Origin: Staphylococcus piscifermentans
GTDB lineage: Bacteria; Bacillota; Bacilli; Staphylococcales; Staphylococcaceae
Assembly (NCBI RefSeq): GCF_900186985.1
Contig: NZ_LT906447.1
Coordinates: 2,232,001-2,296,000 of the forward strand
Reading direction: 5' to 3'
DNA: 64,000 nt
The position numbers were made by a program, and so were the translations under genes. How positions within the stretch are numbered: the stretch's first letter is position 1; each line of letters opens with the position of its first letter. Positions 45,164 through 55,086 of the stretch are shown in pieces. The notes under the pieces are model-generated. The model saw nothing but the letters and a program-made list of their open reading frames with translations, was not told the DNA's origin and did not search any database.

Positions 45164-46102
45164 TTATTTCTTTTTCAAAGCAGATTTCACTTCTTCAACT
45201 GCTTCAGCTGAGTGTTGTAATTGATGTTGTTCATCTTCAGTTAAGTCGAGTTCGACGACTTTCTCAACGCCGTTTGCGCCCAGGATAGTAGGTACGCCTA
45301 GACAGATATCTTTGAATCCGTATTCACCATCCAAGTATGTGATTGCGGGTACGAGACGTTTCTCATCGCGCAAGATAGCAGCGGCCATTTCATATATCGC
45401 AGCTGCGGGTGCATAGTAAGCGGAACCGTTGCCTAGCAAGCCGACAATTTCTGCTCCGCCTTTACGTGTACGTTCTACGATGGCGTCAATTTTGTCTTGT
45501 GGCAGCAATGCTTTAAGCGGAACACCGCCGACTAATGTGGTACTGAGTATCGGCACCATTGTGTCTCCGTGACCGCCGAGAACTAATCCTGTCACGTCTG
45601 TTTGCGCTACATCCAAAGCTTCTGATACAAAGGTACGATAGCGCGCAGTATCTAAGATGCCTGATTGTCCTAAGACGCGTTCTTTCGGGAAGCCTGACAA
45701 CTTGTACACCGCGTAAGTCATAGCATCCACCGGGTTAGTCAGCACGATAATTTTACTTTCCGGTGCATATTTCTTAATCCCTTCTGTCACTTGCGCCATT
45801 ACATTTTCATTGATTTGAATCAAGTCATCACGGCTCATCCCAGGTTTACGTGCTGCACCTGCCGTAATCACTACAATGTCCGCACCTTGGATATCCTCAT
45901 AATTTGAAGTTCCCACTACACTTCCATTGAATCCTAAGATCGGACCACTCTCTTTAATATCCAATGCCTTTCCACGCGCCGGCTTTTCATTATCCGGAAT
46001 TTCGAGCAATACCACATCTGCTAAAGCACGTTCTGCAATAATAAACGCTAACGTCGAACCCGTGTGTCCTGCACCAATAATCGCAATTTTATTCTTCGTC
46101 AT
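45164..46102 (-). CDS. mdh: NAD-dependent malate dehydrogenase
   Basis: This is a 312-residue LDH-like (type 3) malate dehydrogenase. It has the Rossmann motif [12 protein letters not shown] and the substrate loop [16 protein letters not shown], whose first Arg specifies the dicarboxylate. [15 protein letters not shown], the active-site Arg in [10 protein letters not shown] and the catalytic His in [13 protein letters not shown] complete it. It interconverts malate and oxaloacetate in the TCA cycle. Many staphylococci rely on the membrane enzyme Mqo, so this gene and the transporter beside it are a notable accessory pair. A possible cre lies upstream. Confidence 0.93.
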   Translation of the reverse strand: MTKNKIAIIGAGHTGSTLAFIIAERALADVVLLEIPDNEKPARGKALDIKESGPILGFNGSVVGTSNYEDIQGADIVVITAGAARKPGMSRDDLIQINENVMAQVTEGIKKYAPESKIIVLTNPVDAMTYAVYKLSGFPKERVLGQSGILDTARYRTFVSEALDVAQTDVTGLVLGGHGDTMVPILSTTLVGGVPLKALLPQDKIDAIVERTRKGGAEIVGLLGNGSAYYAPAAAIYEMAAAILRDEKRLVPAITYLDGEYGFKDICLGVPTILGANGVEKVVELDLTEDEQHQLQHSAEAVEEVKSALKKK

Positions 46103-46156
46103 TCATCTTCCCCCTTAGTCTCATGTCTTCTCTTTAATTCAAGCATAGCAAATTAA

Positions 46157-46170
46157 AGAAAACGCTTCCA
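46157..46170 (-). promoter_or_regulatory. Possible cre upstream of mdh
   Basis: TGGAAGCGTTTTCT differs from the cre consensus at two positions, 55 bases before the mdh ATG. Confidence 0.4.
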
Positions 46171-46468
46171 CTAATTTTAAAATTTTGGAAAAAGAAAGCT
46201 TTGGAGAGACTTAGGACTTAAAAATTATTTTTAAATATTTAAATTTAAAGAAGGTTTTTTGAGCTGTATCTATTTGTAAGAACATAAAATGAAAGAGTAT
46301 TCTTTCTGCATCTCAATTTAATTATCATATATGAATACAAACGAATAATTCTTATAAAATTATTTAAAAACTAAAACACAGATAATTGAAACTATTTTTT
46401 ACAATAAGGTTGAATAATCCTTATATTTTGATAAGATGTAGGCAATTACTTAATAGGAGGAATTTTTC
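46171..46468. other. AT-rich intergenic region before the surface protein
   Basis: No gene is seen. A candidate promoter for the surface protein is TTTACA-N17-TTATAT (about 46397-46425), with an AGGAGG at 46456. Confidence 0.4.
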
Positions 46469-46993
46469 ATGAAAAAATTAGGCCTTTTAGGGACAACTGC
46501 TTTAGCGAGTACATTGTTATTTACAGGGGTACAAAGCAACACTGCAAATGCTGCAACTATTGATGAGGGACAAGCTTCAAACAGTGTTAAAAACTTAGTA
46601 GAAAATAACGATAACTACCAACCGAAAAGCGAAACGCAATACACGATAGACAAAGATGGGACTAATCCAGTAGATAATTCATATAAAGTAGCTTTTGGTG
46701 AGGAGCCTCATCAAGCTCCATCATTCTTATATGTTAAAAAGGATACTGGTGATATTTATGATTACAAAGGTAATTTAATCCAAAAAGCATCTAATAGTTC
46801 TGCAAATACTCAGAAACAAACTCAAGAAAATAACGAACAAAATAATCAAGGCAATTTAGAAAAACATAATCAAACTTTACCAGAATCCGGAACAGAATCT
46901 AATTCGACTTTAATTACATTATTCGGCTCAATATTACTTACACTTGGAGCTTTTTTATCTATCAAACCTGTTTCAAAAAATAAACAAAAATAA
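46469..46993 (+). CDS. Small LPXTG-type cell-wall-anchored protein (LPESG motif)
   Basis: This 174-residue surface protein has a signal peptide (residues 1-28, cleavage after ANA) and a short folded region (about 30-108, YTIDKDGTNPVDNSYKVAF ... FLYVKKDTGDIYDYKGNLI). An Asn/Gln-rich spacer (about 110-136) is followed by the sorting signal LPESG, a hydrophobic span and a basic tail (KPVSKNKQK). Sortase A should link it to peptidoglycan; Ser instead of Thr at position four is a variant. No known adhesin is recognised. AGGAGG precedes the ATG. Confidence 0.85.
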   Translation: MKKLGLLGTTALASTLLFTGVQSNTANAATIDEGQASNSVKNLVENNDNYQPKSETQYTIDKDGTNPVDNSYKVAFGEEPHQAPSFLYVKKDTGDIYDYKGNLIQKASNSSANTQKQTQENNEQNNQGNLEKHNQTLPESGTESNSTLITLFGSILLTLGAFLSIKPVSKNKQK

Positions 46994-47031
46994 AATTTAC
47001 TTTCGAATTTTAATTAAATAGACAGATTCTC

Positions 47032-47070
47032 ACTCTTAATAAGTTAAAAAGACTTATTAAGAGTTTTTTA
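47032..47070 (+). terminator. Surface protein terminator
   Basis: A perfect 13-bp stem ACTCTTAATAAGT/ACTTATTAAGAGT, then TTTTTT. Confidence 0.93.
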
Positions 47071-47094
47071 TTACATAAAACTTCAAATTTGCTA

Positions 47095-47130
47095 TAAAAA
47101 TTACACCCAAGCAATGCGGCTCAGGTGTAA
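47095..47130 (-). terminator. Terminator of the 96-residue membrane protein gene
   Basis: TTACACC pairs with GGTGTAA, followed on the minus strand by TTTTTATAG. Confidence 0.8.
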
Positions 47131-47152
47131 ATCCTCTTTGTGTTCCTACTGT

Positions 47153-47443
47153 TTAGTTATAACGTGCAGAGAAATGTGCAGTGGCTGATATTCCGAAAAT
47201 CAAACCGACAAAAACGGTTAAAATCAATAATAATATCATGGTGCGGTGATAATGTTTAATAAAGGCCACGAATAATAACACTGCATTGTAAATTAAGAAA
47301 ATACCGAAAAGCGTCAATACGACAGTCGGCTGTGACACGATTGTCGTAAAGATAAAGACGATAATCGCAAAGATAATATAAGGCAGCACGACAAAGTTAC
47401 GTTCAAATTTGATGCGTTGGCGCGCTTTTTCATCTGGATTCAT
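47153..47443 (-). CDS. Small three-helix membrane protein
   Basis: This 96-residue protein has a basic N-terminus (DEKARQRIKFERN) and three hydrophobic segments. It begins 30 bases after the aldo/keto reductase stop, with GGAG in front, so it may share that transcript. Function unknown. Confidence 0.75.
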   Translation of the reverse strand: MNPDEKARQRIKFERNFVVLPYIIFAIIVFIFTTIVSQPTVVLTLFGIFLIYNAVLLFVAFIKHYHRTMILLLILTVFVGLIFGISATAHFSARYN

Positions 47444-47473
47444 TATTTTTTCTCCTTCAAACTCAATTAAATT

Positions 47474-48382
47474 TTATGGAATGTCTTCCCCACGTACAGC
47501 AACATAAATATCAAACCATTCTTGGTCGCTTAGTTCAATATCTAAACCTTTAACTGCATCTTGCATATGTTCAATTTGGCCAGTTCCCATAATCGGCATA
47601 ATGGTTGCCGGATGTTTCATCAGCCAAGCTGTAATGACTGAAGTTGGAGCAACATTATTTTTATAGGCAATAGGACTGATAATAGACATTACACGTTTTG
47701 CCTTTTCATCATCAAGGTTTAATAATTTGCCTCCTGCTAAAGGACTCCAACCCATAATTTTGACATGGTCTTGATACATATGGTCAATCGTCCCATCAAA
47801 CATCGGCTCCGCATGATAAGGCGAGACTTGAAGCTGATTGACTGCAATATGCAATTTATGTGATTTAATATCTGAATTTAATAAATCATATTGCGTATTA
47901 GAGAAGTTAGATACTCCGAATGATTTGATTTTACCTTGTTCTACTAAAATATCCAAGGCAGATCTTACTTCATCAGGGTTCATTAAAGGAGAAGGACGAT
48001 GCAGCAGCAACGTATCTAAATAATCTGTTCCCAAGTTTTTTAAAGAACGGTCTACAGATGCGATAATGTGAGAACGACTTAAATCATAACGATGGCCGTC
48101 AAATAATTCTAAACGATCAGTGGGCAAGATAATACCGCATTTAGAAACTAACTGAATCTTATCGCGCAATTCGGGTGATAAAGCTAAAGCTTCACCAAAT
48201 AAGGCTTCACAGGAGTAATCTCCATAAATATCTGCATGATCCATTGTTGTAACTCCCAAATTTACCAATTCATGAATAAAGCGATTTAATTCTTGTGTAG
48301 ATTTCTGCCAATCTTTTGTTCTCCAAAATCCTTGAATAATACGTGAATAGTCTACACTTCGATTGATTTGGACACGCTCCAT
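47474..48382 (-). CDS. Aldo/keto reductase (YdhF-like)
   Basis: This 302-residue oxidoreductase has the catalytic tetrad region MDHADIYGDYSCEALFGEAL (Asp, Tyr), Lys in QLVSKCGI and His in LLLHRPSPLMNP, and the cofactor segment PIMGTGQIEHMQDAVKGL. The family reduces aldehydes and ketones with NADPH; the substrate is unknown. It differs strongly from the reductase at 24899 and belongs to another AKR branch. Confidence 0.9.
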   Translation of the reverse strand: MERVQINRSVDYSRIIQGFWRTKDWQKSTQELNRFIHELVNLGVTTMDHADIYGDYSCEALFGEALALSPELRDKIQLVSKCGIILPTDRLELFDGHRYDLSRSHIIASVDRSLKNLGTDYLDTLLLHRPSPLMNPDEVRSALDILVEQGKIKSFGVSNFSNTQYDLLNSDIKSHKLHIAVNQLQVSPYHAEPMFDGTIDHMYQDHVKIMGWSPLAGGKLLNLDDEKAKRVMSIISPIAYKNNVAPTSVITAWLMKHPATIMPIMGTGQIEHMQDAVKGLDIELSDQEWFDIYVAVRGEDIP

Positions 48383-48571
48383 AGTGCTATCCCCTTTCTA
48401 ATTCTTAAATCTTTCTTAAATATAATGATAATACTTGTGAAATATAATTTTTACGCTATTATAGTAAGACTAAAAGAACTACAATTACAATAAAATGTAG
48501 TTTTACTTTCGTAACGCATGATGCAAAATGTTGTATCTATTATAATTTTTCTTTTAGAGGTACGTCAATTT

Positions 48572-49513
48572 TCAAGTGAACTGCAAGGCATCTAATTGGT
48601 TACGCAAACGTTCTTTATCCAGTTGCTCGCCTATTAATACTACCGTATTTTCTGGATGATATTGAACCGGCTCGAAATCCGGCATACCATACGCAAATTG
48701 GAACAAATAAGTAACGTCAGGTGTATCTCTGAAACGTACATACCCTTTTAAGCGATAAATATTTTCTGGTAAGCGTAAGATAAATTGGTAAAACATTTGA
48801 CGGTCAATCGGCGACGTGAAGGTATAAGCTAGCGCACTGATACCGTGATGGTGCAGATGTGAATGTGCAGGTGAATCAGCTCGTTCTGGTGATTGAAGTT
48901 GTTCTAACTCATCTGAAGCTACTTGTCCATAGGTCGTCTTGATAATTGTACCCTTCGGATTCAGTGTCTGTAATTGTGAGACGATTTCATCTTGCGCTTT
49001 TTCATCGATTAAATCTACTTTGTTCACAATAATGTCATGACTAACTTCAATTTGTTCTTCCATCAATTGTTGTGTTGCAGCAGAATAAGTGTCACGTTGC
49101 AGGAATCGCGGAGCGTCTACGAGGCCGATAACCAGCGGCGGATTAACTTGTTGTGCTAAAAGAGGGTCGTAACAAGCTTCGATGAGTTGAAGCGGATGAG
49201 CGATTCCTGTGGCTTCAATTATGACGTGTTGTGATTGATTTTGATGTATTATCGCCTTAAGCTGAGCGACTAAATCTTGTGCTAAATCACAGCATACGCA
49301 CCCGTTCTGTAATGAAACGGTTTCTATAACAGGCGCTAAAATTTGACTGTCGATGTCAAAATTACCAAATTCGTTCATAATGACCGTAATTTTCTCATCT
49401 CTTTTTAATAATTGCTCAGTATAATGTTTAAGGAAAGTCGTTTTACCACTACCTAGAAAACCTGTTACAATACTAATAGTTAATTTATTATTATTTATTT
49501 TCATTTTTAACAC
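48572..49513 (-). CDS. CobW/COG0523-family GTPase (putative zinc metallochaperone)
   Basis: This 313-residue G3E GTPase has the P-loop GFLGSGKTTFLKHY, the metal-binding CxCC motif in NGCVCCDLAQDL, the guanine motif NKVDLID, a His-rich loop (HSHLHHHG, about residue 217) and the C-terminal CobW_C domain. Related Firmicute proteins (ZagA/YciC) deliver zinc under Zur control. An AT-rich near-palindrome upstream (about 49551-49570) is too poor to call a Zur box. ATG at 49513 or 49504 are both possible. Confidence 0.9.
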   Translation of the reverse strand: MLKMKINNNKLTISIVTGFLGSGKTTFLKHYTEQLLKRDEKITVIMNEFGNFDIDSQILAPVIETVSLQNGCVCCDLAQDLVAQLKAIIHQNQSQHVIIEATGIAHPLQLIEACYDPLLAQQVNPPLVIGLVDAPRFLQRDTYSAATQQLMEEQIEVSHDIIVNKVDLIDEKAQDEIVSQLQTLNPKGTIIKTTYGQVASDELEQLQSPERADSPAHSHLHHHGISALAYTFTSPIDRQMFYQFILRLPENIYRLKGYVRFRDTPDVTYLFQFAYGMPDFEPVQYHPENTVVLIGEQLDKERLRNQLDALQFT

Positions 49514-49638
49514 TCATTTCGAAATTTCTTAAAGATACAATGAATAATGGTTGTATTATATTACGTTACAACTTGATTTAATGCAAGGTATCTTTTAAAA
49601 TTTATACATGCTTTAATTTTAACATGGCTTGTAAGCAA

Positions 49639-49668
49639 TAGACAAAATAGCGCGAAATATGCTATTAT
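49639..49668 (+). promoter_or_regulatory. mgrA promoter
   Basis: -35 TAGACA (49639-49644), 18-base spacer, -10 TATTAT (49663-49668), about 85 bases before the ATG. Confidence 0.6.
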
Positions 49669-49755
49669 CTTTGTCCTTGCACAATTATGCAACATAGACG
49701 GTACAAATGCCGAACAGAGAAAAAATAACGGATAGAATGTCTGGAGGAGAACTCA

Positions 49756-50196
49756 ATGTCTGAACAACTTAATTTAGGCGGACGCTTATGCTTTAGTTTG
49801 TACAATGCTCAAAGACAAGTAAATCGCTACTACTCTAATAAAGTTTTTAAGAAGTACAAACTAACTTACCCGCAATTTCTAGTACTAACAATTTTATGGG
49901 AAGATTCCCCTGTAAATGTCAAAAAAGTCGTAACTGAACTTGCACTTGACACAGGAACGGTTTCACCACTATTAAAAAGAATGGAACAAGTTGATTTGAT
50001 TAAAAGAGAGCGCTCTGAAGTAGATCAACGTGAAGTCTTCATCCATTTAACTGAAAAAAGTGAAGCCATCAAACCTGAGCTTGGACAAGCATGTAACAAA
50101 TTGGCTGACATTTCAGGGTTATCACAATCCGAAGAAAAAGAATTAAACCGTTTATTAGACAAACTTATCGATTCACTTGCTAAAGAAAACGCGTAA
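49756..50196 (+). CDS. mgrA: MarR-family global regulator MgrA (NorR/Rat)
   Basis: MgrA is a redox-sensing dimer that controls autolysis, capsule, efflux (norA) and virulence genes in S. aureus. The 146-residue product is nearly identical to it through residue 100: [20 protein letters not shown] with the sensor Cys12, and the winged helix [20 protein letters not shown] and [14 protein letters not shown]. The C-terminal third diverges. GGAGGAG precedes the ATG. The long leader fits the known multi-promoter control. Confidence 0.97.
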   Translation: MSEQLNLGGRLCFSLYNAQRQVNRYYSNKVFKKYKLTYPQFLVLTILWEDSPVNVKKVVTELALDTGTVSPLLKRMEQVDLIKRERSEVDQREVFIHLTEKSEAIKPELGQACNKLADISGLSQSEEKELNRLLDKLIDSLAKENA

Positions 50197-50273
50197 ACAC
50201 GATGCCGTTAAAATTAAAGTGCTAACTTCATATGTCGTTACGCTTTTATAAGTAAAATAAATATAAGCATAGA

Positions 50274-50315
50274 AAAGGCATAGTCCGAAACTTTCGGGCT
50301 ATGCCTTTTTTTATT
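50274..50315. terminator. Bidirectional terminator between mgrA and cydC
   Basis: AAAGGCATAGTCCG pairs with CGGGCTATGCCTTT, followed by TTTTTT. Confidence 0.92.
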
Positions 50316-51996
50316 CGTTTAAAGTTACCATCTCATATAAATAACCTTGTTGTTCCATCAAGGCTTGATAAGTACCTGCTTCCACAAGCGTTCCTTCAAT
50401 CATCACTGCAATCCGATCAAAGCGCGGCAATAGTTCTAAATCATGAGTAGCTACAATCAATGTTTCACTTTGATTGAATATACGCTGCATAAGCGCTTCT
50501 GAATTATCCCAGTCTAATGAACGTGTCGGTTCATCTAATAGCCAAATCGGTGCATTTTTCAAGAATAAACGTGCTAAGCAGACGCGCTGCAGTTCTCCTC
50601 CTGACAAGCCGGTACCAGTCAAGGTTACTTCATAGTCTAGAGATACATGCTGCAAGCCGAGTTCATCTAAGACACGGCGCATCGAAGCATCATCAGCATC
50701 TGATAATAAATTATCTCTAATTGTACCATCAAATAATTGTTGATGCTGCAACATCACATTAAGCTGTTCAGCTTTTTCCGCTTCACTCAAATCATAGATA
50801 TTGCGTCCATTCAACAATACTTCTCCTGTTTCGGTTTGATAGAGACCTGCCATCACTTGCATCAACGTACTCTTACCAGAACCAGAGGGACCGATAATAG
50901 CTAAACGTTCCCCCTCTTGGATGTGTAAATCAATGTCTTTCAACACATTACTGAATTGATTCCAGTATTTAAAGGACACTTGGTCAATATCGATTAAATG
51001 ACCCGCTCTAGTTTTTTCATCATTTTCACCTTGTTCTGCAACATGTGCAGTTTCAGGAACATCATTCAATACTTCGCTAATATTCATAATCGCTTGGTCT
51101 GTATCTGCTTTAAAATATGCCACATTGCTCATAGGCACCGCTTGTTCAAATAAAGTTAAGAGCATTAATACGATACTTGTCAGATACACGACATCCATAT
51201 TGCCATTTTGTACCTGGATAATGCCTAACCAGACACATAAGAACAGTGAAATCATTGAAACTAAATCTAACGCAAAATCATACAACGTTAAGAACCGTTG
51301 TTCACTGCGTTGGCGTTGGCTGTAACGTATTAAGACATCTGCTAAGCTTCGTCGATAGGCTTTCGCTTGATGAAACCGTTGTAATTCTCCATAACCTTCT
51401 TTGTAGTCAAAATAACGGCTGAGAAAGCGACTTTCGTCTTTTGCAACGCGTTCGCTCAATACACGTGCACGTTTCGCACTTAACCAAGGGAGCACGCCTA
51501 GAGAAACAGCCATGCTGAAGAACAACAACAATGCATGCGCAAAAGAAAATTCAAACAGCACAGCTACTGTAATCAACGCTGTCAATCCTATGACTACCGG
51601 CGGATAATACACACGCAAATAGATATTCTGTAAAGCTTCTACACTCGAAACCATACGAGAAATTAAATCACTAGATTTGAATTTCCGATAAATATCCGGT
51701 ACTACCTTAGTTAAACCTGAGAAGAATTGAACACGCACATCACGCAACATCGTAAAGGTTGTGCGATGTGAGAACAGACGCTCAAAGTAACGTGCAAGTG
51801 CGCGAATAAATCCGAACATCTTCACTAAGACGACCAAGATAATCAAGGCAACCAGCGGCGCATTTTGTGCTGCTTGCGAAATCATCAACCCGCTTAAGAA
51901 GAACATTCCAATAGCTACAAGCGCGCCGATAATCCCGACAAGAATCGCAAATATCAAGTCTTTATCTAATTTGAATCGAATCGGTCGTTTCTTCAT
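50311..51996 (-). CDS. cydC: Heterodimeric ABC exporter subunit CydC-like
   Basis: This 561-residue half-transporter has six helices (about 1-310) and an ATPase domain (335-561): Walker A GPSGSGKSTLMQV, signature LSGGELQRVCLARL, Walker B APIWLLDEPTRSLD, H-loop VATHD. With the next gene it forms the CydDC type, which exports thiols or handles heme for cytochrome bd assembly in E. coli. No cydAB is in the window, so the call rests on family likeness. It overlaps cydD by 4 bases. Confidence 0.85.
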   Translation of the reverse strand: MKKRPIRFKLDKDLIFAILVGIIGALVAIGMFFLSGLMISQAAQNAPLVALIILVVLVKMFGFIRALARYFERLFSHRTTFTMLRDVRVQFFSGLTKVVPDIYRKFKSSDLISRMVSSVEALQNIYLRVYYPPVVIGLTALITVAVLFEFSFAHALLLFFSMAVSLGVLPWLSAKRARVLSERVAKDESRFLSRYFDYKEGYGELQRFHQAKAYRRSLADVLIRYSQRQRSEQRFLTLYDFALDLVSMISLFLCVWLGIIQVQNGNMDVVYLTSIVLMLLTLFEQAVPMSNVAYFKADTDQAIMNISEVLNDVPETAHVAEQGENDEKTRAGHLIDIDQVSFKYWNQFSNVLKDIDLHIQEGERLAIIGPSGSGKSTLMQVMAGLYQTETGEVLLNGRNIYDLSEAEKAEQLNVMLQHQQLFDGTIRDNLLSDADDASMRRVLDELGLQHVSLDYEVTLTGTGLSGGELQRVCLARLFLKNAPIWLLDEPTRSLDWDNSEALMQRIFNQSETLIVATHDLELLPRFDRIAVMIEGTLVEAGTYQALMEQQGYLYEMVTLNE

Positions 51997-53633
51997 TCTT
52001 TCTCACGTCCTTTATGCATTCCAATCGAAATCACTTGATCGTCTGCTGTAATACGTCCTTGTTCCATATAAATACGACGATCTGCTGAGCGAATCGTACT
52101 TTGGCGATGGGCAATCATAATGACCGTCCGCTCTCCAAAGTAGTCTTTCAACGCAGTTTGAATCACGCGTTCGGTCCAGACGTCCAAGCCGGTTGCAGGT
52201 TCATCGAAGACCACTACTTCTGGGCGGTCTAGCAGGACACGCGACAGTTCGATACGACGCATTTGCCCGCCTGACAGCATTTCGCCACCTTCACCAATCG
52301 CAGTTTCTAGGCCTTGAGGCAAAGCGTTAATCTTGTCAGTCAACCCGACTGCGGCTATGACTTTCATGATGTCTGCGTCCGGGACCTCTTGAAACATGGT
52401 CACGTTGTCTCGGATACTGGCATTAAAGATGTACGGCTGCTGACTTAGAATTCCTAACTTCAAATTCTTCTTGTTGAAAAATACAGTGCCTTGAGAGGGC
52501 TCCCGCATTTGTAAGATCAACTGAGAAAGTGTCGTCTTACCTGCGCCGCTAGGGCCTACTAAAGCGATATGATCTCCTTGGCGGATATCGAGCGAAACGT
52601 CATTCACTGCCAAGCGTTCTGCATGCGGATATTGATAGGAAACATGGTCCAAACGAATTTGAGCTGATTGTGCAGGATTAACGGCAATATCGGTAGGTCT
52701 TGCAGTGTCTGTTTCAGCATCCAACATATCGAATACGACATCTGCAGCCCCTTCGCTTTGTTTTCCGGTATGAAAGGCTTGACCTAAATCTTTGATGGAA
52801 TTATAAAATTCAGGGGCCAAGATAATCGCAATTGCTGCCGTTTGGAAGTTCACATTATGGAATAAGACGAGTCCGAGACCCGCTTCTAACGCCACTAAAC
52901 CAATACCGAGCAAGCTGATAAATTCTAACATCAAACCTGACATAAAGGCACTGCGCAGAATTTTCATTGTTTTATCACGGAACCGTGTACTTTCATTATA
53001 GATAGTCGTTTCAGCCTGCTTAGAGCGATTGAAGAGTTTCAAGGTAATCAATCCTTGCGCAATGTTTAAGAAACGTTGGCTGAACTGCGTCAAATAAGTC
53101 ATCTGATCCTTGGATTCGTCACGTGTCTTTAATCCGAAGAGAATATAGAACACAGGAATAAAGGGTGCTGTCACCATCATAATCAGTGCGGTGTTCAGAT
53201 GAATGAAACACATAGCCAAGATGATAAAGATAGGAATCATGACTGCTTTGAAGACTTGCGGCAAGTAGTCTTGATAAAATGGCGCAATGCCATCAATACT
53301 TTCAGTAATCACACTCATTTGTTCACCAATGGGCTGGTGGGAATTTTTAGCGATAGCGCGTTCACGCAGATGCGTTTTTACTTTGTAAGCCAGTTGTGTA
53401 CCTAGCAATTGGTTCGTCATGTTGAGCAGTGCGCGTAAAATCAGCACGCCGAGCAAAATACCGAGAATTACCGGCAGTGTCAAGATGCTATGTGCTTTCG
53501 TCAACATGATATCTAACACTTTGGCAATAGTAATGTTCTGTACCACCACGATGATAGCGAGTAAAGCACACACAATCGCCATTAATATAGGATACGAAAT
53601 ATATTTTCGAATATAACGAGATAAGTTTTTCAT
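51993..53633 (-). CDS. cydD: Heterodimeric ABC exporter subunit CydD-like
   Basis: This 546-residue partner has six helices (about 10-300) and an ATPase (about 325-546): Walker A GPSGAGKTTLSQL, signature LSGGQMRRIELSRV, Walker B VVVFDEPATGLD, H-loop IAHRQ. It is the first gene of the pair and ends with an ATGA-type overlap into cydC. Higher GC than the neighbouring AT-rich spacers is ordinary for this gene. A stem-loop lies upstream. Confidence 0.85.
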   Translation of the reverse strand: MKNLSRYIRKYISYPILMAIVCALLAIIVVVQNITIAKVLDIMLTKAHSILTLPVILGILLGVLILRALLNMTNQLLGTQLAYKVKTHLRERAIAKNSHQPIGEQMSVITESIDGIAPFYQDYLPQVFKAVMIPIFIILAMCFIHLNTALIMMVTAPFIPVFYILFGLKTRDESKDQMTYLTQFSQRFLNIAQGLITLKLFNRSKQAETTIYNESTRFRDKTMKILRSAFMSGLMLEFISLLGIGLVALEAGLGLVLFHNVNFQTAAIAIILAPEFYNSIKDLGQAFHTGKQSEGAADVVFDMLDAETDTARPTDIAVNPAQSAQIRLDHVSYQYPHAERLAVNDVSLDIRQGDHIALVGPSGAGKTTLSQLILQMREPSQGTVFFNKKNLKLGILSQQPYIFNASIRDNVTMFQEVPDADIMKVIAAVGLTDKINALPQGLETAIGEGGEMLSGGQMRRIELSRVLLDRPEVVVFDEPATGLDVWTERVIQTALKDYFGERTVIMIAHRQSTIRSADRRIYMEQGRITADDQVISIGMHKGREKE

Positions 53634-54047
53634 TTTAATTCACCTTAAATTCTCTCTATATAGAGGGTCTGCAACACAACAAAAGTGGAACACGTATGTA
53701 CCATTTCATACTTGTCCCACCCACTGTGCTTTCATCTTATTTTAGAAGTTCAGGGTGTCACAGCAACCCTTTGTGTCAAAAAATGTCTTAACCTCAACTT
53801 AAATCATATGGGGTATAATTTCAATTTTTTCGCCTCGGAAAAGAAAGATTTTGAAAGCGGGCTGAACCTTAATCTTCCTCTCGACTAGTCAGAGCGCAAC
53901 TTGTACTTATACTTCTTTAGTCTTATCTTTAGATATTCTGCTATTATTATTAGCACAAATATTTTTGATTATGCTATCATAAAAGTTGTTTCAACATGTG
54001 ATTACATAACAAATTTGAATATTATTCAGAAATAAGGAAGGTACGCT
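53634..54047. other. Divergent intergenic region between cydD and uppP
   Basis: No gene is seen. The stretch 53681-53719 forms an interrupted stem (GTGG-CA-GTATG with CATAC-TG-CCAC) in the cydD leader. A TATAAT at about 53815 on the plus strand lacks a clear -35. Confidence 0.4.
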
Positions 54048-54938
54048 ATGTTATTGTTAGAATTATTAAAAGCGTTGATTCTAGGTATTGTAGAGGGGCT
54101 AACGGAATTTGCGCCGGTATCTTCTACAGGGCACATGATTTTAGTGGATGATATGTGGTTGAAATCTCCCGAATTTCTTGGCTCTCAGTCAGCGTTTACG
54201 TTTAAAATTGTCATACAGTTAGGTTCCGTTTTCGCAGCCGCATGGGTCTTCAGAAAACGTTACTTTGAAATGTTGTATATCGGAAAATACCAACCAGCTG
54301 CTACAGAAACCGAAACAGCTGATGGTGCAATTGGCAAACGTGTTAAACCTAAACGTTTAACTTTATGGCACGTACTTGTAGGTATGATTCCTGCTGCTAT
54401 TTTAGGTTTGCTTTTTGATGATGTAATTGAAAAATACTTATTTAGTGTACCAACAGTAATGATTGGATTATTACTAGGTGCTTTCTACATGATCTTCGCT
54501 CAAAAATTCAGCGAGCGTTACGCACACCGTGAAAATATCGACCAGATTTCTTTCTTCCAAGCTTTTGTTATTGGTTTATCACAAGCCGTAGCAATGTGGC
54601 CTGGATTCAGTCGTTCTGGTTCCACGATTTCAACAGGTGTCTTAATGAAAATGAATTATAAAGCCGCTTCAGACTTTACATTCATTATGGCTGTACCGAT
54701 TATGCTGGCAGCCAGCGGTTTATCATTAGTCAAACATATCGGATATATTCATTTGAATCATATTCCATTTTACATCATCGGATTCTTAGCAGCGTTTATC
54801 TTCGGATTGCTTTCAATCCGTCTATTCTTGAACCTGATCAACCGAGTAAAATTAGTACCATTTGCGATTTATCGAATTATTTTAGTTATCTTTATCGCTA
54901 TTCTTTACTTCGGGTTCGGAATAGGAAAAGGAATATAA
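54048..54938 (+). CDS. uppP: Undecaprenyl-diphosphatase (BacA type)
   Basis: UppP dephosphorylates undecaprenyl diphosphate to recycle the lipid carrier for cell-wall synthesis, and raises bacitracin tolerance. The 296-residue protein has about eight helices, the active-site motif GLTEFAPVSSTGHMI near residue 17 and the second motif WPGFSRSGSTISTG near residue 185. AAGGAAGG precedes the ATG. A structured segment and a terminator follow. Confidence 0.96.
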   Translation: MLLLELLKALILGIVEGLTEFAPVSSTGHMILVDDMWLKSPEFLGSQSAFTFKIVIQLGSVFAAAWVFRKRYFEMLYIGKYQPAATETETADGAIGKRVKPKRLTLWHVLVGMIPAAILGLLFDDVIEKYLFSVPTVMIGLLLGAFYMIFAQKFSERYAHRENIDQISFFQAFVIGLSQAVAMWPGFSRSGSTISTGVLMKMNYKAASDFTFIMAVPIMLAASGLSLVKHIGYIHLNHIPFYIIGFLAAFIFGLLSIRLFLNLINRVKLVPFAIYRIILVIFIAILYFGFGIGKGI

Positions 54939-54940
54939 AG

Positions 54941-55085
54941 GTGCTTGAGAAGACGGTTTGATTCCAAGCAATAAGGAGAAATGAACAGAAGACGTTCTCC
55001 AGTCTTCAGTGAATTTCGCACTTATTGCCGCGGAATCAGTCTTCGAAAGCCCGATTATTACAAGATGCTTGAGGAGCCCGTCTAT
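54941..55085 (+). ncRNA. Candidate structured RNA or 3' UTR after uppP
   Basis: Nested pairings cover the spacer: AGACGG (54952) with CCGTCT (55078), GATTCC (54961) with GGAATC (55032), GCAATAAG (54969) with CTTATTGC (55021), and GAGAA (54977) with TTCTC (54996). A strong terminator follows at once. No family is recognised. Confidence 0.5.
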
Positions 55086-55086
55086 C

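Noticed and set aside
49545..49575. Zur box upstream of the CobW gene
   Set aside because: The palindrome matches only one half (CGTAAT) of the Zur consensus; the other half does not fit.
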